Shown here piece after piece: positions 36,594 to 39,285 of a stretch of DNA of 39,285 bases. Position 1 is the stretch's first letter; each line of letters starts with the position of its first letter. A program made the position numbers and the translations under genes. Source of the stretch: Anaerolineales bacterium (lineage in GTDB: Bacteria > Chloroflexota > Anaerolineae > Anaerolineales > UBA11579); NCBI GenBank assembly GCA_024710875.1, contig JANJTX010000163.1, forward strand, positions 1 to 39,285. The letters run 5' to 3'. The notes under the pieces are model-generated. The model had not been told where the DNA came from, ran no database searches, and worked only from the letters and a program-made list of their open reading frames with translations.

Positions 36594-38396
36594 TTATGGC
36601 TTGCCCGGCGCCAGACTGATTAATACCTGCTCCGGCCCCACCTCCAGCGCCGTATCCACTTCGGTGGTGAAGATGGTGACTTGTCCGACCTTATCCACCG
36701 CGAACAGCGGCACCGCATCCGCGCCGTGTTGCTTCTTGAAATCCTCAAAATCAAAGTGGCGCGTTAGTTTGGTGGCTTTCACCCGCCCCCCACTTTTAAA
36801 CAGAGATTCCAGTCGCTGGAAATTTGCGGTTTCTTCAAACAACACCCGCCCGCGCAGGTGCAGTACGGCCCGCCCGGCCTTGTCCGCCGTATCCAACCCG
36901 GCCGTCGGTAGCTGGTAGACATTCGTGCGTCCAAAAGTTTCACTGAAATGCAGAGCCGCCAGCGCGTTCACCTCATCATTGCCGGTCATCGCCAGCAATC
37001 GTCCAATGCCGGTTAAATCCATTTCCTCAATGACTTCTTCGGCCAGTACATTGCCATAGTGCGCCAGCAGCCCTTCCATCTGGGCCTGGGCGACATTATT
37101 AAAATTCTTGTCCAGCAAGATCACGCGAATGCCCTGCTGGCATAGCACCTGGGCAATGGCGCGGTTCAAGCGGTGTGCGCCCACCAGCACCAGCCCCTGT
37201 GGATTCGGTTCGGAAAGCTTCAGAAAACGCGCCAGCGGGGCGGCGGTCAACCCATACAGGGCGACGGTGAAAATGATGGTGAAGAACACGTACGGTGCCA
37301 GCAGTCCCGCCTGCTCAAACCCCGCGGCTTCCAGCCGTTCTGCAAATAATGAGGCCACCGCCGCTGCCACAATGCCGCGCGGCGCCAGCCAGGAAAGAAA
37401 AACCTTGTCCCGTAAGGCAAACCCGGCCCGGGCGCTAGAAATCCAGATGGCCAGCGGGCGAGCCACCAATACCAGTGCCAGCAGGAACAGGAGAACCCGC
37501 CCATCCAGATATTGCAGGGCTTCAGGTTCCAGCCGCGCCGCCAGCAGGATGAACAGGCTGCCAATCAGCAAAATCGAAAGATTTTCCTTAAACTCCACAA
37601 TGTGGCGCACCGCCACCCAGCGCTGGTTGGCGAGGGCAATGCCCATCAGGGTAACCGAAAGCAGCCCGGCTTCCGGCCGCAGCAGGTCGGCCCCCGCGTA
37701 AGCCGCCATCACCGCCAGCAGCGCCACGCTGCCTTGCAGGTAATCCGGCACCCAGTGTCGGCGCAGCACAAAAATCAAACCCAGCGCCCCCAGTGCGCCC
37801 ACCAGCGCCCCGGCCCCCAGCGTGGCGACCATCCCCAGCAGGATGCTGCCGGGCGCCTGGGTCATTTCGCCAATCAGAATCGCTTCAAACACCAATACGG
37901 TCAGGGTCACGCCCAGCGGGTCAATCAAAATCCCTTCCCATTTCAGGGCAATGCCGCTTGGCCCGCTGGGCCGGATTTGCCGCAGCAGCGGGCCAATGAC
38001 CGTTGGGCCGGTAACGACCAAAATCGCCCCCAGCATCACCGCCATTTGTGTATCTAGATTCAAGATGTACCGCGCCGCCAGGCTGGTCACCACCCAGGTA
38101 ACCAGCGCCCCCACCGTAACCAGCCGGGTAATCACGCTGCCGGCGGCGCGCAATTCCCCTAGTTTGAGCGTCAGGCCGCCCTCAAACAGGATTACGGCAA
38201 TCGCCAGCGAGATGACCGGGAAAATCAAATCGCCCAGCAATTCGTTCACATGCAGCAGTCCGGTTACTGGCCCGGCCAGAATGCCGGTGAGTAATAGCAA
38301 CAATATCGCCGGCAGGCGCAAGCGCCAGGCCAGCCATTGGGCGCCAATTCCCAATATCAATATCAGCGCCAATCCAATCAGGGCGTGTTCTGCCAT
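36594..38396 (-). CDS. Cation:proton antiporter (CPA family) with C-terminal TrkA-N/RCK-like domain
   Basis: LPAILLLLLTGILAGPVTGLL, LFEGGLTLKLGEL, VVTGPTVIGPLLRQIRPSG, WEGILIDPLGV; C-terminal LVLVGAHRLNRAIAQVLCQQGIRVILLDKN. Confidence 0.92.
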   Translation of the reverse strand: MAEHALIGLALILILGIGAQWLAWRLRLPAILLLLLTGILAGPVTGLLHVNELLGDLIFPVISLAIAVILFEGGLTLKLGELRAAGSVITRLVTVGALVTWVVTSLAARYILNLDTQMAVMLGAILVVTGPTVIGPLLRQIRPSGPSGIALKWEGILIDPLGVTLTVLVFEAILIGEMTQAPGSILLGMVATLGAGALVGALGALGLIFVLRRHWVPDYLQGSVALLAVMAAYAGADLLRPEAGLLSVTLMGIALANQRWVAVRHIVEFKENLSILLIGSLFILLAARLEPEALQYLDGRVLLFLLALVLVARPLAIWISSARAGFALRDKVFLSWLAPRGIVAAAVASLFAERLEAAGFEQAGLLAPYVFFTIIFTVALYGLTAAPLARFLKLSEPNPQGLVLVGAHRLNRAIAQVLCQQGIRVILLDKNFNNVAQAQMEGLLAHYGNVLAEEVIEEMDLTGIGRLLAMTGNDEVNALAALHFSETFGRTNVYQLPTAGLDTADKAGRAVLHLRGRVLFEETANFQRLESLFKSGGRVKATKLTRHFDFEDFKKQHGADAVPLFAVDKVGQVTIFTTEVDTALEVGPEQVLISLAPGKP

Positions 38397-38519
38397 AAAA
38401 CGTTATTCCATTTCAAAGTGAGATAGCTTTAATATAACATGCCTGAATTTTTGCTCCCCGTAATGATATCCCTTTGTGCCTTCACCAATTCTTGCCCCAA
38501 CGCTTCAGCCCAGGCTGGC

Positions 38520-39080
38520 CTAGCACTGCCCGCAGGCGCACTCGGCGGTATGCGGATAGTAGTCAATAATCTGGCCGGTGCGGTCAAAGTGGAACTGGCA
38601 GCAATCCGTCAGCGCCTGGTGCAGTAATACCCGCCCGCGTTGCACCCGGCTCTTGGCCCCGCTCACCGAAAGCCCCAGTTTCTCGGCCAGCTCGGTTTGC
38701 TTCATCCCCTGAATTTCCGTTAATAGCAGCGCTTCCTGATAATCGCCCGGCAGGCAGGTCTGAATCATGCGTTGCAGGCCGGCCGCCAACCGCGCTTCCG
38801 GTTCGGCTTCCAGCGGTTCCGGCTCTTCGGCCAGGTCCTCGGGCAGCGGGTCGGTGGGGCGCCGCGCTCGGTAGTAATCCAGAATGGTGTTGCGCGCAAT
38901 CGTGTAAATCCAGGGCAGCACCCGTTCTTCCTGCTCCAGCGTGTGCAGCCGGGTGTGAATCTTAAGGAAGACCTCCTGTAGCAGGTCTTCCGCGTCCTGG
39001 GGGTCATCCACCCGCTTGCGGATGAAGCCCCCCAGGCGCTGCCCGAATTCTTCCCAGAGTGCTGTGGTCGTCAGGCTCAA
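38520..39080 (-). CDS. sigZ: SigZ-like ECF RNA polymerase sigma factor with Cys-rich C-terminus
   Basis: LWEEFGQRLGGFIRKRVDDPQDAEDLLQEVFLKIHTRLHTLEQEERVLPWIYTIARNTILDYYRARR...GMKQTELAEKLGLSVSGAKSRVQRGR; tail DCCQFHFDRTGQIIDYYPHTAECACGQC; probable TTG start. Confidence 0.88.
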   Translation of the reverse strand: MSLTTTALWEEFGQRLGGFIRKRVDDPQDAEDLLQEVFLKIHTRLHTLEQEERVLPWIYTIARNTILDYYRARRPTDPLPEDLAEEPEPLEAEPEARLAAGLQRMIQTCLPGDYQEALLLTEIQGMKQTELAEKLGLSVSGAKSRVQRGRVLLHQALTDCCQFHFDRTGQIIDYYPHTAECACGQC

Positions 39081-39285
39081 TTTCTTGTACCCTTTACCGT
39101 GATGCTGGCGAGGCCAAAACCCTCGCCCTTGCCATAATCATACTCCTGACGCGCCAGCACTTCAACCGGCTCAAAGCCCGCCGCCCGCACAATCGCCAGA
39201 TACTCGCCTTCCTGCAACGCCCCGGCCACACAGCCGGCCCACTCGGCCACGCTGGCCTGCACTTCGGCCGGCATCTCGCCGAAAA
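39077..39285 (-). CDS. arsM: Arsenite methyltransferase-like protein, C-terminal fragment (gene runs off the window)
   Basis: FGEMPAEVQASVAEWAGCVAGALQEGEYLAIVRAAGFEPVEV...LASITVKGTRN, resembling the ArsM C-terminal pattern (AWAGCIAGAL...EEY...AAGFEDVE). Confidence 0.72.
   Translation of the reverse strand, partial: FGEMPAEVQASVAEWAGCVAGALQEGEYLAIVRAAGFEPVEVLARQEYDYGKGEGFGLASITVKGTRN

Overview
GC-rich bacterial chromosomal window, probably Chloroflexota/Anaerolineae-like (inferred from gene content and style). It is mostly housekeeping and densely coding. From left to right: partial rnc; fabF; a threonine synthase-like gene; a moaD-moaE fusion and moaC; an AT-rich island with a beta-propeller-like lipoprotein gene broken by an in-frame TGA; yggS-yggT-DUF167; a membrane-anchored NACHT/HEAT NTPase with a zinc-ribbon coiled-coil protein; three large polytopic membrane proteins (YfhO-like) around an iodotyrosine deiodinase-like nitroreductase; an M14 peptidase; a signalling cluster (Ser/Thr kinase-PQQ, PP2C, DnaJ-vWA, zinc ribbon-FHA, small conserved protein, OmpR regulator); a cell-shape/division cluster on the minus strand (mreBCD-mrdA-minCDE-rodA); a SulP transporter; glmS preceded by a glmS ribozyme; a cation:proton antiporter; sigZ-like; and a partial arsM-like gene. 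The strongest items for follow-up are: the glmS ribozyme with two extra hairpins in its core; the AT-rich island flanked by a 24-bp direct repeat that copies the moaC promoter/start; the in-frame TGA at a likely Trp position; the kinase/phosphatase/DnaJ-vWA/FHA module; the IYD-like enzyme with a conserved substrate triad; and -10 boxes placed 6-7 nt before ATG, suggesting leaderless transcription. All calls come from reading the sequence; no database search was run.
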